From NCBI GenBank assembly GCA_030433275.1, contig JAUILK010000012.1:1-64000 (forward strand): a stretch of DNA of 64,000 nucleotides. Direction: 5' to 3'. The translations under genes and the position numbers were made by a program. Origin of the DNA: Gammaproteobacteria bacterium. Lineage in GTDB: Bacteria; Pseudomonadota; Gammaproteobacteria; Nitrococcales; Nitrococcaceae. The first letter of the stretch is position 1. The number at the start of each line of letters is the position of its first letter. Of this stretch, positions 33,380 to 41,913 are shown one piece after another. The notes beneath the pieces were generated by a model. It did no database searches. It saw only the letters and a program-made list of their open reading frames with translations, and had not been told where the DNA came from.

Positions 33380-34330
33380 ATGCCGCCTCATACTTCTTAT
33401 CGACACAACGGGGATAGCAATACCGGCGCCCTACTGTGGAGCCTGCTTCTGACGCTCGCATTCGCCGCTGTCGAGGCGGTCGGCGGAATACTCTCAGGCT
33501 CGCTCGCCTTGCTGGGCGACGCCGGTCACATGGCCACCGATTCGCTCGCGTTGGGCTTCGGTGCCCTGGCGGCCTGGCTCAGCCGCCACCCGCCGACAAT
33601 GCGCCACTCCTATGGATTACAACGCTTCGAGCTGCTCGGCGGGTTGGTCAACGCACTTTTCATGCTCGGCGTGGTGGCTTGGCTCGGCTACGAGGCCGTG
33701 CAGCGACTCGCGGCACCGCAGCCGATCGCGGGGAGCATCGTAATGGTCATCGCCACCGTCGGTTTGAGTGTGAACTTGCTAGTGCTGCGGATCCTGCACA
33801 GCGGCGCGCAAACCTTCAATACCCGCGGGGCGATTTTGCATGTGCTCGGCGACTTGCTGGGCTCAGTGGCGGCACTGACCAGCGGCGCCATCGTTTTTTT
33901 CACCGGTTGGACCCCCATCGATCCCCTGTTGTCGCTGGTGATCGGTGTACTGATTCTGGGCTCGACGGGCAAGCTCCTGCTCGAGGTCTTGCATGTCTTT
34001 CTCGAAGGGGTCCCCCCGCACGTAGACCTGGCCGAGGTCGGCCGCGCCCTGGCTGAACTCGAGGGAGTCGAGGAAGTGCATGATCTGCATATTTGGACTC
34101 TAGCCTCCGGCAGTCATGCCCTTTCAGCGCATATCTATATCCGCGACCTGAACCGCTGGCCGCTCTTACTGGCCACCATACAAAATTTGCTCAGACACGA
34201 GTACGAGATCACGCATACCACGATCCAGCCCGAATCCACAACGGCGATCACCTTCAAACCCCTGAGCGATGTCCTACGCGAGCTAAAAACACCGCGCCGC
34301 GACCGGCCCCGGTCCCATAATCCCACCTAA
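33380..34330 (+). CDS. CDF-family divalent-cation exporter (CzcD/ZitB type)
   Basis: A 316-aa cation diffusion facilitator with six membrane helices and a cytoplasmic C-terminal domain. The metal-site motifs are in helix 2 (LLGDAGHMATDS, H and D) and helix 5 (HVLGDLLGS). The cytoplasmic domain has VEEVHDLHIWTLASGSHALSAHI in parts, with family histidines. It exports Zn(II) and possibly Cd(II) or Co(II) in exchange for protons. The start is ATG 33380, 47 bp after the -10 of a MerR-type promoter; a nearer ATG at 33373 is out of frame. Confidence 0.94.
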   Translation: MPPHTSYRHNGDSNTGALLWSLLLTLAFAAVEAVGGILSGSLALLGDAGHMATDSLALGFGALAAWLSRHPPTMRHSYGLQRFELLGGLVNALFMLGVVAWLGYEAVQRLAAPQPIAGSIVMVIATVGLSVNLLVLRILHSGAQTFNTRGAILHVLGDLLGSVAALTSGAIVFFTGWTPIDPLLSLVIGVLILGSTGKLLLEVLHVFLEGVPPHVDLAEVGRALAELEGVEEVHDLHIWTLASGSHALSAHIYIRDLNRWPLLLATIQNLLRHEYEITHTTIQPESTTAITFKPLSDVLRELKTPRRDRPRSHNPT

Positions 34331-34499
34331 GCCCCCGTATCCAGTTTTCTACTCCGCACTTCCGCCAGTCGGCGTTGGCCGCAATCGTAATCGGCAAGCT
34401 CGTCAACAAATGCAGCCCCGCGGCGCATACCGGCTCGAGATCATCCAGAGCGCTTTGTACGATTAGAGCAGGATATGGATCTTTGCCGGATCTCCATAC

Positions 34500-34528
34500 G
34501 CATATATAATATTGAAGCATATATTATG
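34500..34528. repeat. Tandem AT-rich repeat upstream of marR
   Basis: GCATATATAAT (34500-34510) and GCATATATTATG (34517-34528) are near-copies spaced 17 bp start to start, 26 bp before the marR start. This is a plausible promoter/operator for autoregulation of the marR-emrAB operon. Confidence 0.5.
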
Positions 34529-34553
34529 TAATGCTATTAATTGACGATTATTT

Positions 34554-35021
34554 ATGGATGAGATCGATCGTAACTTCGGCTTTCTTCTCTACGACGCCGC
34601 CCGCCTGCTGCGCCGCGATTTCGACCGCCGGGCGCGAAGGCTTGGTTTGAGCCGCGCGCAGTGGTCTGTACTTGCACTCCTGGCGCGTAACGAAGGCGTC
34701 AAACAGGCGGAACTCGCCGAGATACTGGATGTCCAGCCCATCACTCTAGCCCGCCAGCTCGACCGCCTAGAACGCGGCGGACTCGTGCGTCGCTGCGCGG
34801 ATCCCGAAGACCGACGGGTACGGCGACTCTATTTAAGCGAGCAAGCCGGGCCTATCCTCGCCCAGCTCCGCGTGCTGGGCCATGAGACCCAGCACGCGGC
34901 ATTGCGCGGCTTGAACCACGAGCAGTGCCGCCACCTTACCCAAATGCTGGCCCGAGTCCGCGACAACCTCTCAACCAGCGAATCCGCCTTGGCGAAACCG
35001 GCCGAGGAATCCGATGAGTAG
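34554..35021 (+). CDS. MarR-family transcriptional regulator
   Basis: A 155-aa winged-helix regulator: LGLSRAQWSVLALLARNEGVKQAELAEIL in parts, the recognition helix VQPITLARQLDRLERGGLVRR and the wing DPEDRRVRRLYLS. It is the first gene of a three-gene operon, overlapping emrA by 8 bp. It probably represses the operon and is released by phenolic or other toxic compounds, as in EmrR/MprA systems. An AT-rich tandem repeat upstream may be its operator. Confidence 0.93.
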   Translation: MDEIDRNFGFLLYDAARLLRRDFDRRARRLGLSRAQWSVLALLARNEGVKQAELAEILDVQPITLARQLDRLERGGLVRRCADPEDRRVRRLYLSEQAGPILAQLRVLGHETQHAALRGLNHEQCRHLTQMLARVRDNLSTSESALAKPAEESDE

Positions 35022-36144
35022 TTACCTCTCTCTACGCCGTCTGAAGATCGAAATTCCTCGACCGCGCCGAATCGCGGCCCGCCACCTGCTGCTCGCTGGT
35101 GTGCCCGTGACGATTGCGATGGTGGCCGCGTATTTCTACGTCATAGGCGGGCGCTACGCAGCCACCGAGAATGCCTATATCAAAGCGGACAGGGTGCAAA
35201 TCAGCGGCCAAGTAGAGGGACCAATTACACGAATTGCAGTCGAGGAGAACGAAGCGGTCCAACAAGGCGCCTTGCTCTTCCAAATCGATCCCGCACCTTA
35301 CCGGATTGCGCTGCGCCTGGCGCAAGCTCGGCTGCAACAGGCGCGCAGTGCAATCGAAACATTGAAGGCAAGCTATCGCCAGACCCAAAAAGCGTTACAA
35401 GTTACCCGCTTGAACGCCGCCTATGCGCAGCGGGAATATCAGCGGCAGCTGACCCTCGCCCAGCGCCACGTCACCTCTCAAGCGCAGCGGGATCGTTATC
35501 ACCATGAACGAGACGTCGCCAAAGAGCAGTTGGCCGCTCGACGCCAAGAGCTCGCACGCATCCGAGCGAGCCTGAGTGGCGATCCAAACATCGCGATAAA
35601 CCAACACCCTCGCTATCGAGAGGCCGAAGCCGCCCGCGATGCTGCGGCGCTCGATCTGCAGCGCACTTGGGTCCGGGCCCCGTTCGACGGGGTCGCCGCC
35701 AAGGTCCCGGATCCGGGTGCGCCGGTCACCGTCGGCAAGCCGGTCATGAGCCTGGTCGCCACGCGCGGCGCATGGATCGTAGCCAACTTCAAAGAGACCG
35801 CACTCACCCATGTCAGATCGGGTCAACCGGTGAGGATCGCAGTCGACACCTATCCCGATCGGCAGTGGCATGGTCGGGTCGAAAGCATCGCTCAAGCCAC
35901 AGGAGCCGAGTTCTCCTTGTTGCCGCCACAAAACGCCACGGGCAACTGGGTCAAGGTGGTTCAACGCATTCCGGTACGTATCGCCATTGACCGTCAATCC
36001 GACGATCCACCGTTGCGCGCCGGCATGAGCGTAACCGTCGCAATCGACACCGGCTATCACCGCCGTGGCCCGGAGTTTCTGTCACCGCTGCTAGCCTGGG
36101 CCCGCACCATGATCGCACCGGTAACGGCGCACTCGGGTTCCTGA
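35014..36144 (+). CDS. emrA: EmrA-like membrane fusion protein
   Basis: A 376-aa HlyD/EmrA adaptor. One N-terminal membrane anchor (LLLAGVPVTIAMVAAYFYVIG) is followed by the biotinyl-lipoyl half-motif (YIKADRVQISGQVEGPITRI), a long coiled-coil hairpin (about 95-200), and the second half-motif (TWVRAPFDGVAAKVP) with a beta-barrel domain. It links the inner-membrane pump to an outer-membrane channel. ATG overlaps the marR stop; the gene ends 2 bp before emrB. No TolC gene is in the window. Confidence 0.94.
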   Translation: MSSYLSLRRLKIEIPRPRRIAARHLLLAGVPVTIAMVAAYFYVIGGRYAATENAYIKADRVQISGQVEGPITRIAVEENEAVQQGALLFQIDPAPYRIALRLAQARLQQARSAIETLKASYRQTQKALQVTRLNAAYAQREYQRQLTLAQRHVTSQAQRDRYHHERDVAKEQLAARRQELARIRASLSGDPNIAINQHPRYREAEAARDAAALDLQRTWVRAPFDGVAAKVPDPGAPVTVGKPVMSLVATRGAWIVANFKETALTHVRSGQPVRIAVDTYPDRQWHGRVESIAQATGAEFSLLPPQNATGNWVKVVQRIPVRIAIDRQSDDPPLRAGMSVTVAIDTGYHRRGPEFLSPLLAWARTMIAPVTAHSGS

Positions 36145-36146
36145 GC

Positions 36147-37733
36147 ATGACGCAAGCCACCACGCGCGCGACCCAAACAGGTTTGATCACAATCACCATC
36201 ATGCTCGCAACCGTCATGCAAGCGCTCGATGCCACTATCGCCAATGTCGCCCTGCCGCACATGCAAGGAACCCTCTCGGCTACCAGCGAGGAAATCGCCT
36301 GGGTGCTGACCTCTTATATCGTGGCGGCGGCCATTATGACTCCGCTGACCGGCTTCCTCGCCGCCCGACTCGGTCGCAAGCGCCTGTTCTCTTGGGCCAT
36401 CGCGGGTTTCACCGTGGCCTCCGTGCTCTGCGGTATCGCCACCTCCTTGGATCAACTCGTGCTGTTCCGATTGCTGCAAGGCGTCTTCGGCGCCTGTTTG
36501 ATACCGCTCTCTCAAGCCATACTTCTCGATACCTTCCCACGCGAGCAGCACGGCTCAGCGATGGCCATATGGGGGGTGGGCGTGATGGTCGGTCCGATCC
36601 TGGGACCCACCCTCGGGGGCTACCTTACCGAGGTCTACAATTGGCGCTGGGTGTTCTTCATCAACCTGCCCTTGGGCATCCTCGCGCTGCTGGGAATTGT
36701 GGCGTTCGTCCACGAAACCGAGCGCGAATACCGCCGCTTCGACCTGTTCGGCTTCGCTTTACTCAGCCTCGCCATCGGGGCCCTGCAATTGATGCTCGAC
36801 CGCGGCCAAACCCTCGACTGGTTCGCCTCCGCCGAAATCGTAGCCGAGGCAATGCTCGCGGGGATCGCTCTCTACATGTTCTTAGTGCATATCCTGACCG
36901 CGGAACGCCCCTTTCTAGAACCCGCGCTGTTCCGCGACCGCAATTTCTCCACCGGTTTACTGCTGATCTTCGTGGTTGGCGTAATTCTGCTTGCAACGTT
37001 AGTGCTGCTGCCGCTGTTCCTACAGAATCTCATGGGCTATCCAGTACTTACGACCGGATTGGCATTAGCCCCACGCGGCCTAGGCAGCATGGCGGCGATG
37101 GTAATGGTCGGACGTTTGGTGAACCGAATGGATCCCCGCATGCTAATTCTCACCGGTTTATTGCTGACAACGCTTTCGCTCTGGCAGATGTCCGGCTTCA
37201 GCGCCGATGTGCGCCCGTACGAGGTGGTGAGCAGCGGACTGGTTCAGGGGCTCGGGCTTGGCTTCATCTTCGTGCCGTTGAGTACACTGAGTTTCGCTAC
37301 TTTGGCGGCGCGCCATCGAACCGAGGCGACGGCGTTATACAGCTTGATGCGCAACATCGGCAGCAGCATCGGCATCTCGAGCATGGTGGCCTTGGCGGCG
37401 TGCAACACGCAGATCAATCACGCCGAACTCGGCGAGCAGCTCCACCCGTTCCGCGGCGCCCTGGATAATTTGCCGCTGCCGCCGGGCATCGAGCCCGGTT
37501 CGGCAGCGGCGCTGGCCGTGTTAAATGCCGAACTGACACGACAGGCAGCAGTGATTGCCTACCTCAACGATTTCCGCCTGTTGAGCTGGCTCACGCTCGC
37601 CGCGCTACCCCTGCTGCTGTTGCTGCGCAAGCCGGATACACCGGCCAACGCGGTGCCCAAAACAACGCCGGTGGAGCCGCGAACCCCACGCGCACAGCAC
37701 GTGGTTGACAGTTGCACCCCGGTCAGAAATTAA
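36147..37733 (+). CDS. emrB: EmrB/QacA-type DHA2 drug-efflux MFS transporter
   Basis: A 528-aa MFS pump with 14 helices. Motifs: MQALDATIANVALPHMQGTL (DHA2 motif D1), SYIVAAAIMTPLTGFLAARLGRKRLF in parts (motif A), and GVGVMVGPILGPTLGGYLTE (motif C, antiporter). A long final periplasmic loop near LGEQLHPFRGALD fits EmrB. It forms a tripartite exporter with EmrA. The stop codon overlaps, tail to tail, that of the hydrolase gene on the minus strand. Confidence 0.95.
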   Translation: MTQATTRATQTGLITITIMLATVMQALDATIANVALPHMQGTLSATSEEIAWVLTSYIVAAAIMTPLTGFLAARLGRKRLFSWAIAGFTVASVLCGIATSLDQLVLFRLLQGVFGACLIPLSQAILLDTFPREQHGSAMAIWGVGVMVGPILGPTLGGYLTEVYNWRWVFFINLPLGILALLGIVAFVHETEREYRRFDLFGFALLSLAIGALQLMLDRGQTLDWFASAEIVAEAMLAGIALYMFLVHILTAERPFLEPALFRDRNFSTGLLLIFVVGVILLATLVLLPLFLQNLMGYPVLTTGLALAPRGLGSMAAMVMVGRLVNRMDPRMLILTGLLLTTLSLWQMSGFSADVRPYEVVSSGLVQGLGLGFIFVPLSTLSFATLAARHRTEATALYSLMRNIGSSIGISSMVALAACNTQINHAELGEQLHPFRGALDNLPLPPGIEPGSAAALAVLNAELTRQAAVIAYLNDFRLLSWLTLAALPLLLLLRKPDTPANAVPKTTPVEPRTPRAQHVVDSCTPVRN

Positions 37734-38608
37734 TACGCATTCAGAAATGGAGCGATAAGGCGCGCCAGCGCTTGTGGCTGCTCGTAGTGCACGGCATGAC
37801 CCGCCTCCGGTACCGATATTTCACGGAAATCCCGAAAGCAACCGGTGCGCTCCACCCAGTCACCCAGCGCGTGCAACCGAGCTACATAGGCCGAATTCCC
37901 TCCATAAACCCAAAGCACCGGCGCCGTGATGCACCGCCAACAAGCCATGGCCTCCTCCAGCCGATAGAGCACTGGGTTGGGCCGTTTATGGGCCGGGTCA
38001 CCCCTGAGATAAACACCGTCCCCCGAGCGGTAGGCCCAATCATGGGCAAGTGCTTCAGCACGCTCGCGCGTCAGGCCTGGCTGCCGGCACAGCAGATGCT
38101 CGGCCAGCGCGGCATAGTCTTTGAACCGCTGCGGTCGCGGCGGCTGGCGCAAACTCTCGAGCCAGCATGCGTAGCGCCCTGGCGCCTCTCGCGGATCGCT
38201 CTCCGCGAGCCCAAAACCCTCAATCGAGACCAAACACCGTACCCGCCGGGGTCTTACGCCCGCATAAAGACCGGCGACGTTGCCACCCATACTGTGTCCT
38301 ATCAGAGTAACGGCCCGCGCGGGTGCGAGCTCATCCAATAGCGCATCCAAATCGGCCAGGTAATCGGCAAACCAATACCCCCCCGGCGCTCGATCACTCC
38401 CCCCGAAACCACGCCAGTCCGGTGCCACACAATGGCGCACCGGGCCCAAGGCATGGGCCAGCAAACGGAATGTAAGTCCGGTGTCCATCCAGCCATGCAG
38501 CAGCAGCGTGGGCTGATCACCGCGGTGGCCCCATTCATAGATACGGTAGCGTAGACCACGGATGTTCAGATCCCGGATGCACGGGTTTCCATCGCTTGCA
38601 TTCCTCAT
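37730..38608 (-). CDS. Alpha/beta-hydrolase
   Basis: A 292-aa alpha/beta-fold hydrolase. The oxyanion motif is LLHGWMDTG, the nucleophile elbow GHSMGG (S106), and the catalytic His lies in PEAGHAVHYEQP near the C-terminus. A cap region with many Arg/Trp lies at 150-220. It resembles the soluble epoxide hydrolase/esterase group; substrate unknown. ATG 38608 is chosen because it overlaps the upstream SDR stop as ATGA; an ATG 12 codons earlier lies inside that gene. Confidence 0.9.
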   Translation of the reverse strand: MRNASDGNPCIRDLNIRGLRYRIYEWGHRGDQPTLLLHGWMDTGLTFRLLAHALGPVRHCVAPDWRGFGGSDRAPGGYWFADYLADLDALLDELAPARAVTLIGHSMGGNVAGLYAGVRPRRVRCLVSIEGFGLAESDPREAPGRYACWLESLRQPPRPQRFKDYAALAEHLLCRQPGLTRERAEALAHDWAYRSGDGVYLRGDPAHKRPNPVLYRLEEAMACWRCITAPVLWVYGGNSAYVARLHALGDWVERTGCFRDFREISVPEAGHAVHYEQPQALARLIAPFLNAY

Positions 38609-39348
38609 CGTTTGAGACGGGCCGCGTGCTCTTGGATGTCCCACTCCTGCGCGGCGAACTCATCGGCCGTGGTGTGGGTAAGCAGCTGCCAAATGAACTC
38701 GGCCACCGTGTCCGGGGATACGAGCATTCCGGTCCGTTCGAGCTCTCGAAAACGCTCCACGTCCGGGAAGCGCTCGCTGTCCTGCTTTCGAATGAGCGCC
38801 TGCATCGGCGTATCCACAACCCCAGGACGCACGCTTCCCACAGCAACGTCGTGCAAGCGCAGCTCGAGATCCAGCACCTGGTAGAGCATGTACAGCGCCG
38901 CCTTTGTCGTGCAGTAAGCGCCCCAGCCGGCCAGGGGATAATGCGCCGCACCCGAAGAGACATGGAGAACCCGCCCACCGCTCAGACAGGGGAGCAAGCG
39001 TTGTGTGAGAAACAGCGGCCCCTCGACATTAACTGCCTGGGCATAGCGCCACTCCGCCAATTCAACCATCTCCAGGGGGCGCACCGGTTCCAAGACACCG
39101 GCATTATGCAGCAGATAACGCACTCGACGCCCGGCTACTGCTTCCGCCACCTGCTCGCGGCCCTCCGGAGTCGCCACATCCGCAACCTGCATCTCGATTC
39201 TATCTGGCCGTGCTTGAACAAGCGCCTCAAGGGGCCCGCTGCGACGACCAACCGCGAGCACTGCTAAGCCCTCGGCCGCCAGCCGTTGCACCACGGCCCG
39301 CCCAATGCCTGTTCCACCTCCGGTTACCACCGCAAGCTCGTGCATCAT
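38605..39348 (-). CDS. Short-chain dehydrogenase/reductase
   Basis: A 247-aa SDR. The cofactor loop is VTGGGTGIG (near residues 8-16), then HNAGVLEPV in place of the NNAG motif, a Ser in HVSSGAAHYP, and the active Tyr-Lys in AYCTTKAAL. RPGVVDTPM follows the catalytic region. Starts at 39348 or 39345 are both served by GGGAG; the longer is given. The translational overlap with the hydrolase suggests a joint pathway. Substrate not deducible. Confidence 0.9.
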   Translation of the reverse strand: MMHELAVVTGGGTGIGRAVVQRLAAEGLAVLAVGRRSGPLEALVQARPDRIEMQVADVATPEGREQVAEAVAGRRVRYLLHNAGVLEPVRPLEMVELAEWRYAQAVNVEGPLFLTQRLLPCLSGGRVLHVSSGAAHYPLAGWGAYCTTKAALYMLYQVLDLELRLHDVAVGSVRPGVVDTPMQALIRKQDSERFPDVERFRELERTGMLVSPDTVAEFIWQLLTHTTADEFAAQEWDIQEHAARLKR

Positions 39349-39371
39349 TTTCTCCCGGTCGTTAGCGGTTG

Positions 39372-40154
39372 CTAGAGTACGCGGCTCGACAGCGCCCTTT
39401 GGAGCGGGTCTTGCCGAAAAAACCGGCGCAGCTGCTCGTAGACCGCCGGATACCCAGCGCAAAGCCGCTCGGGCAGCTCGAAGAAAACCTCGCAAGCTAC
39501 CGCGAAGAATTCGCCGGGCGATTCCAGAGCGTAACGATCGAGCACCGATTCCTCGTCTGCCGCCGCAGCCGCCTGGGCTTGGCTCCATGCATCCGTAAAG
39601 GCCCGAGTCCAGTTCCGCTGCGACATGCCCCGATGCATTGGAGGCATACCGTTCGCCACGCCGTTGCGCATGTCCAGCTTATGCGCGAACTCGTGCAGGA
39701 TCACGTTGTAGCCATCCAACCTCGCCCCACCTTGGATGTCGTCCCAAGAGAGAACGAGCGGCCCGTCATCCCAGGCTTCACCGATCAGTTCCAATACTTG
39801 CTCGTGGACCACCCCAGCAACATCTGAATGCGCATGCCGGGCGCGGAACCCACCGGGATATATTACGATGCTATACCAACCGCGGTACCAGTCGAGTCCC
39901 AGCTCCAACACCGGCATGCATCCCAGCGCCGCAATGGTGGCCCTCTGCCTAGGGCCCACCTGAAAGCCTGCCATCCCATAGAAACGCTTTTCGGCCACCA
40001 GTAACGTCGCAAGCTCGTGCAACCGTTGCTGCGCCGGCACGCTCATGTGCATGAGCAAGGGTTGGCCGGCGATTATCTCTTGCCAAAGAGACTCCGGTAT
40101 GCGCTTTTTGGAAAGGATACGTTTTCGACACCAGCGTCGCAGCCAACCGGTCAC
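39372..40154 (-). CDS. mtfA: MtfA-like zinc metallopeptidase (M90)
   Basis: A 260-aa cytosolic M90 peptidase. The zincin motif HEFAHKLD has H154, E155 and H158, preceded by GARLDGYNVIL; the third ligand is probably a Glu in SPGEFFAVACEVFFE. In E. coli MtfA binds the Mlc repressor and affects PTS glucose control; there is no sign of that pathway here. The GTG start at 40154 overlaps the stop of the hydroxyacid dehydrogenase gene (GTGA), so the two are translationally coupled. Confidence 0.93.
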   Translation of the reverse strand: MTGWLRRWCRKRILSKKRIPESLWQEIIAGQPLLMHMSVPAQQRLHELATLLVAEKRFYGMAGFQVGPRQRATIAALGCMPVLELGLDWYRGWYSIVIYPGGFRARHAHSDVAGVVHEQVLELIGEAWDDGPLVLSWDDIQGGARLDGYNVILHEFAHKLDMRNGVANGMPPMHRGMSQRNWTRAFTDAWSQAQAAAAADEESVLDRYALESPGEFFAVACEVFFELPERLCAGYPAVYEQLRRFFRQDPLQRALSSRVL

Positions 40155-41131
40155 GCCCCTCTTGCTCCACCCGGCCCGACTACGACTCGCAGCGGCTTCC
40201 CAGCAAGCCAGTTAATCACATTCTCTGCCGTTTGCTCGATGAGGCGCTGGCGCGCCTGGCGGCTACCCCAAGCGCAGTGCGGAGTCACGATCAGATTAGG
40301 AATATCCAACTCCAGCAACGGGTTACCTTGCCGTGGCGGCTCCTCGTTAAGCACATCAACCCCGGCTCCTGCGATCTGCCCGGTACGCAGCGCGTCGGCT
40401 AGCGCCGCCTCGTCCACGATTCCACCCCGAGCGGTATTAATCAGCAGCGCCGTGTTTTTCATCCGGGCAAATTCCGCTGTGCCGATGAGTCCGCGGGTCT
40501 CGGGGGTAAGTGGACAATGCAGACTGAGAACGTCCACCTCTGCCAGCAGCTCCTCCAGCCGCATGCGGTCGGCTTCGGGCCGCCGCACCCCGGGGCGCTG
40601 TGCCACCCGTACCGACATTCCGAGCAGTTCGGCCGTTTGCGCGACCCGCCGACCGATCTCGCCGTAGCCAAGAATACCGAGTACGCGATCCTCGAGCTCC
40701 CCAATTGGATGCGCCAGCAGGCAGAATTGATCGGCACGGGCCCAGTGACCGCCACGTACGTCCCGCACATAGGAGAGCAAATTGCGCGAGAGCGCGAGGA
40801 CGAGCATAAAAACATGCTGCACCAGCGAGGCCGTACCGTAACCGCGGCAATTCACCACCGTGATTCCGCACGCCGCCGCAGCCTGTAAATCCACGTTGTT
40901 GGTGCCGGTGGCAAGCACACAAATCAACCGTAGCCGAGGACAGCGTTCGAGTACCGACCGACAGAGCACCGTCTTGTTCACGATCGCGCACTCCGCGGTA
41001 CCGATATGTTCGACGGTTTGCGCGGCAAGGGTCACTTCAAAATAATGTATTTTTTCAAAAATAGATTCTAATTTATTGAAATTTAAATCATCAAGATCCA
41101 GAGAAGCGCGATCCAGTAAAACCGCCCGCAT
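40151..41131 (-). CDS. D-2-hydroxyacid dehydrogenase (glycerate dehydrogenase-like)
   Basis: A 326-aa NAD(P)-dependent enzyme of the D-isomer family. The Rossmann motif is LGILGYGEIGRRVAQ, and the catalytic Arg-Glu-His set lies in NTARGGIVDEAAL, VDVLNEEPPRQGNPLL and TPHCAWGSRQARQRL. The last two are typical of glycerate/hydroxypyruvate reductase (HprA type). ATG 41131 has AAGGAG 5 bases upstream; the frame opens 11 codons earlier without a site. It should interconvert hydroxypyruvate and glycerate or a similar keto acid. Confidence 0.93.
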   Translation of the reverse strand: MRAVLLDRASLDLDDLNFNKLESIFEKIHYFEVTLAAQTVEHIGTAECAIVNKTVLCRSVLERCPRLRLICVLATGTNNVDLQAAAACGITVVNCRGYGTASLVQHVFMLVLALSRNLLSYVRDVRGGHWARADQFCLLAHPIGELEDRVLGILGYGEIGRRVAQTAELLGMSVRVAQRPGVRRPEADRMRLEELLAEVDVLSLHCPLTPETRGLIGTAEFARMKNTALLINTARGGIVDEAALADALRTGQIAGAGVDVLNEEPPRQGNPLLELDIPNLIVTPHCAWGSRQARQRLIEQTAENVINWLAGKPLRVVVGPGGARGA

Positions 41132-41445
41132 ATCATCTCCTTGGGGCCCGACCCACAACCGCACCTATCGCGATCATATCGTAGGATACTTAAGGGATCG
41201 TTTAGAGGAGTCGTCGCCGCACTCGGGTTGGTATTCGCCGGCACGAGGCTAAACTTTGAGCATAGCTGGATGCAATTGCGGATCGAGCAAGCGCGGTGCC
41301 CCGCAATCAACTACGCTTGCCAAAAGACCCAGCGGGGTGGTGCCGAACCCGAACCGCCCGCCGACCCGTAGCCAGATAGGCACAAGCCGACGCGGGATTG
41401 CAACACATAGCTCTGGGCACCGGCCCAGCTTGCCACAAGGCGGGA

Positions 41446-41907
41446 ATGGCGATGCCTGCTCAGAAGCTTAAGCAATTCATGAACCAGAATGAAATCAATT
41501 ACTTGATTATTCAGCACTCACCGGCATTCACTGCCCAAGGGATCGCTGAAGCCGCTCACGTCTCCGGCCGATATTTCGCCAAAACCGTGACGGTGAGCCT
41601 AGATGGCATCCTGGCCTTGGCGGCCATCCCAGCCATGCGTCAGGTCAATTTGCCGCGTCTGGCACGCGCCGTGGGCGCCAAACACGCCGCTCTGGCTTCG
41701 GAATCGCAATTTCAGGATCGTTTCCCCGGCTGCGAACTCGGCGCGATGCCACCGTTCGGCAACCTCTTCGGCATGGAAACCTATGTAAGCTGGGATCTTT
41801 CTCAGGCGCAAGAAATTGCCTTTAACGCCGGATTACAATCCGAAGTCATGCTACTCGCCTGGCGCGATTACCTGCACTTGGTCAAACCCAAGGTGCTGGA
41901 TTTCTAA
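41446..41907 (+). CDS. YbaK/ProX-like aminoacyl-tRNA deacylase
   Basis: A protein of about 153 aa with the YbaK/EbsC editing-domain pattern: YLIIQHSPAFTAQGIAEAAHVSG at the start, the conserved lysine in FAKTVTVS, LAAIPAMRQVNLPRLA, and GAMPPFGNLFGMETYV near the C-terminus. It probably clears mischarged tRNA. ATG 41446 and ATG 41452 both follow GGCGGGA; the longer is given. Convergent with gshA with only 6 bp between stop codons. Confidence 0.9.
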   Translation: MAMPAQKLKQFMNQNEINYLIIQHSPAFTAQGIAEAAHVSGRYFAKTVTVSLDGILALAAIPAMRQVNLPRLARAVGAKHAALASESQFQDRFPGCELGAMPPFGNLFGMETYVSWDLSQAQEIAFNAGLQSEVMLLAWRDYLHLVKPKVLDF

Positions 41908-41913
41908 AGCCGC

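Noticed and set aside
34254-34520. Minus-strand ORF with PALIVQSALDDLEPVCAAG, slightly like a receiver-domain segment
   Set aside because: Only one short stretch resembles a receiver; no acidic pocket or phosphoacceptor Asp is present and it overlaps the CDF gene end. At most a decayed fragment.
36147-37733. Long alternative-frame ORFs inside emrB, treS and other GC-rich genes
   Set aside because: High-GC shadow frames with Arg/Ala/Pro-rich composition and no motifs.
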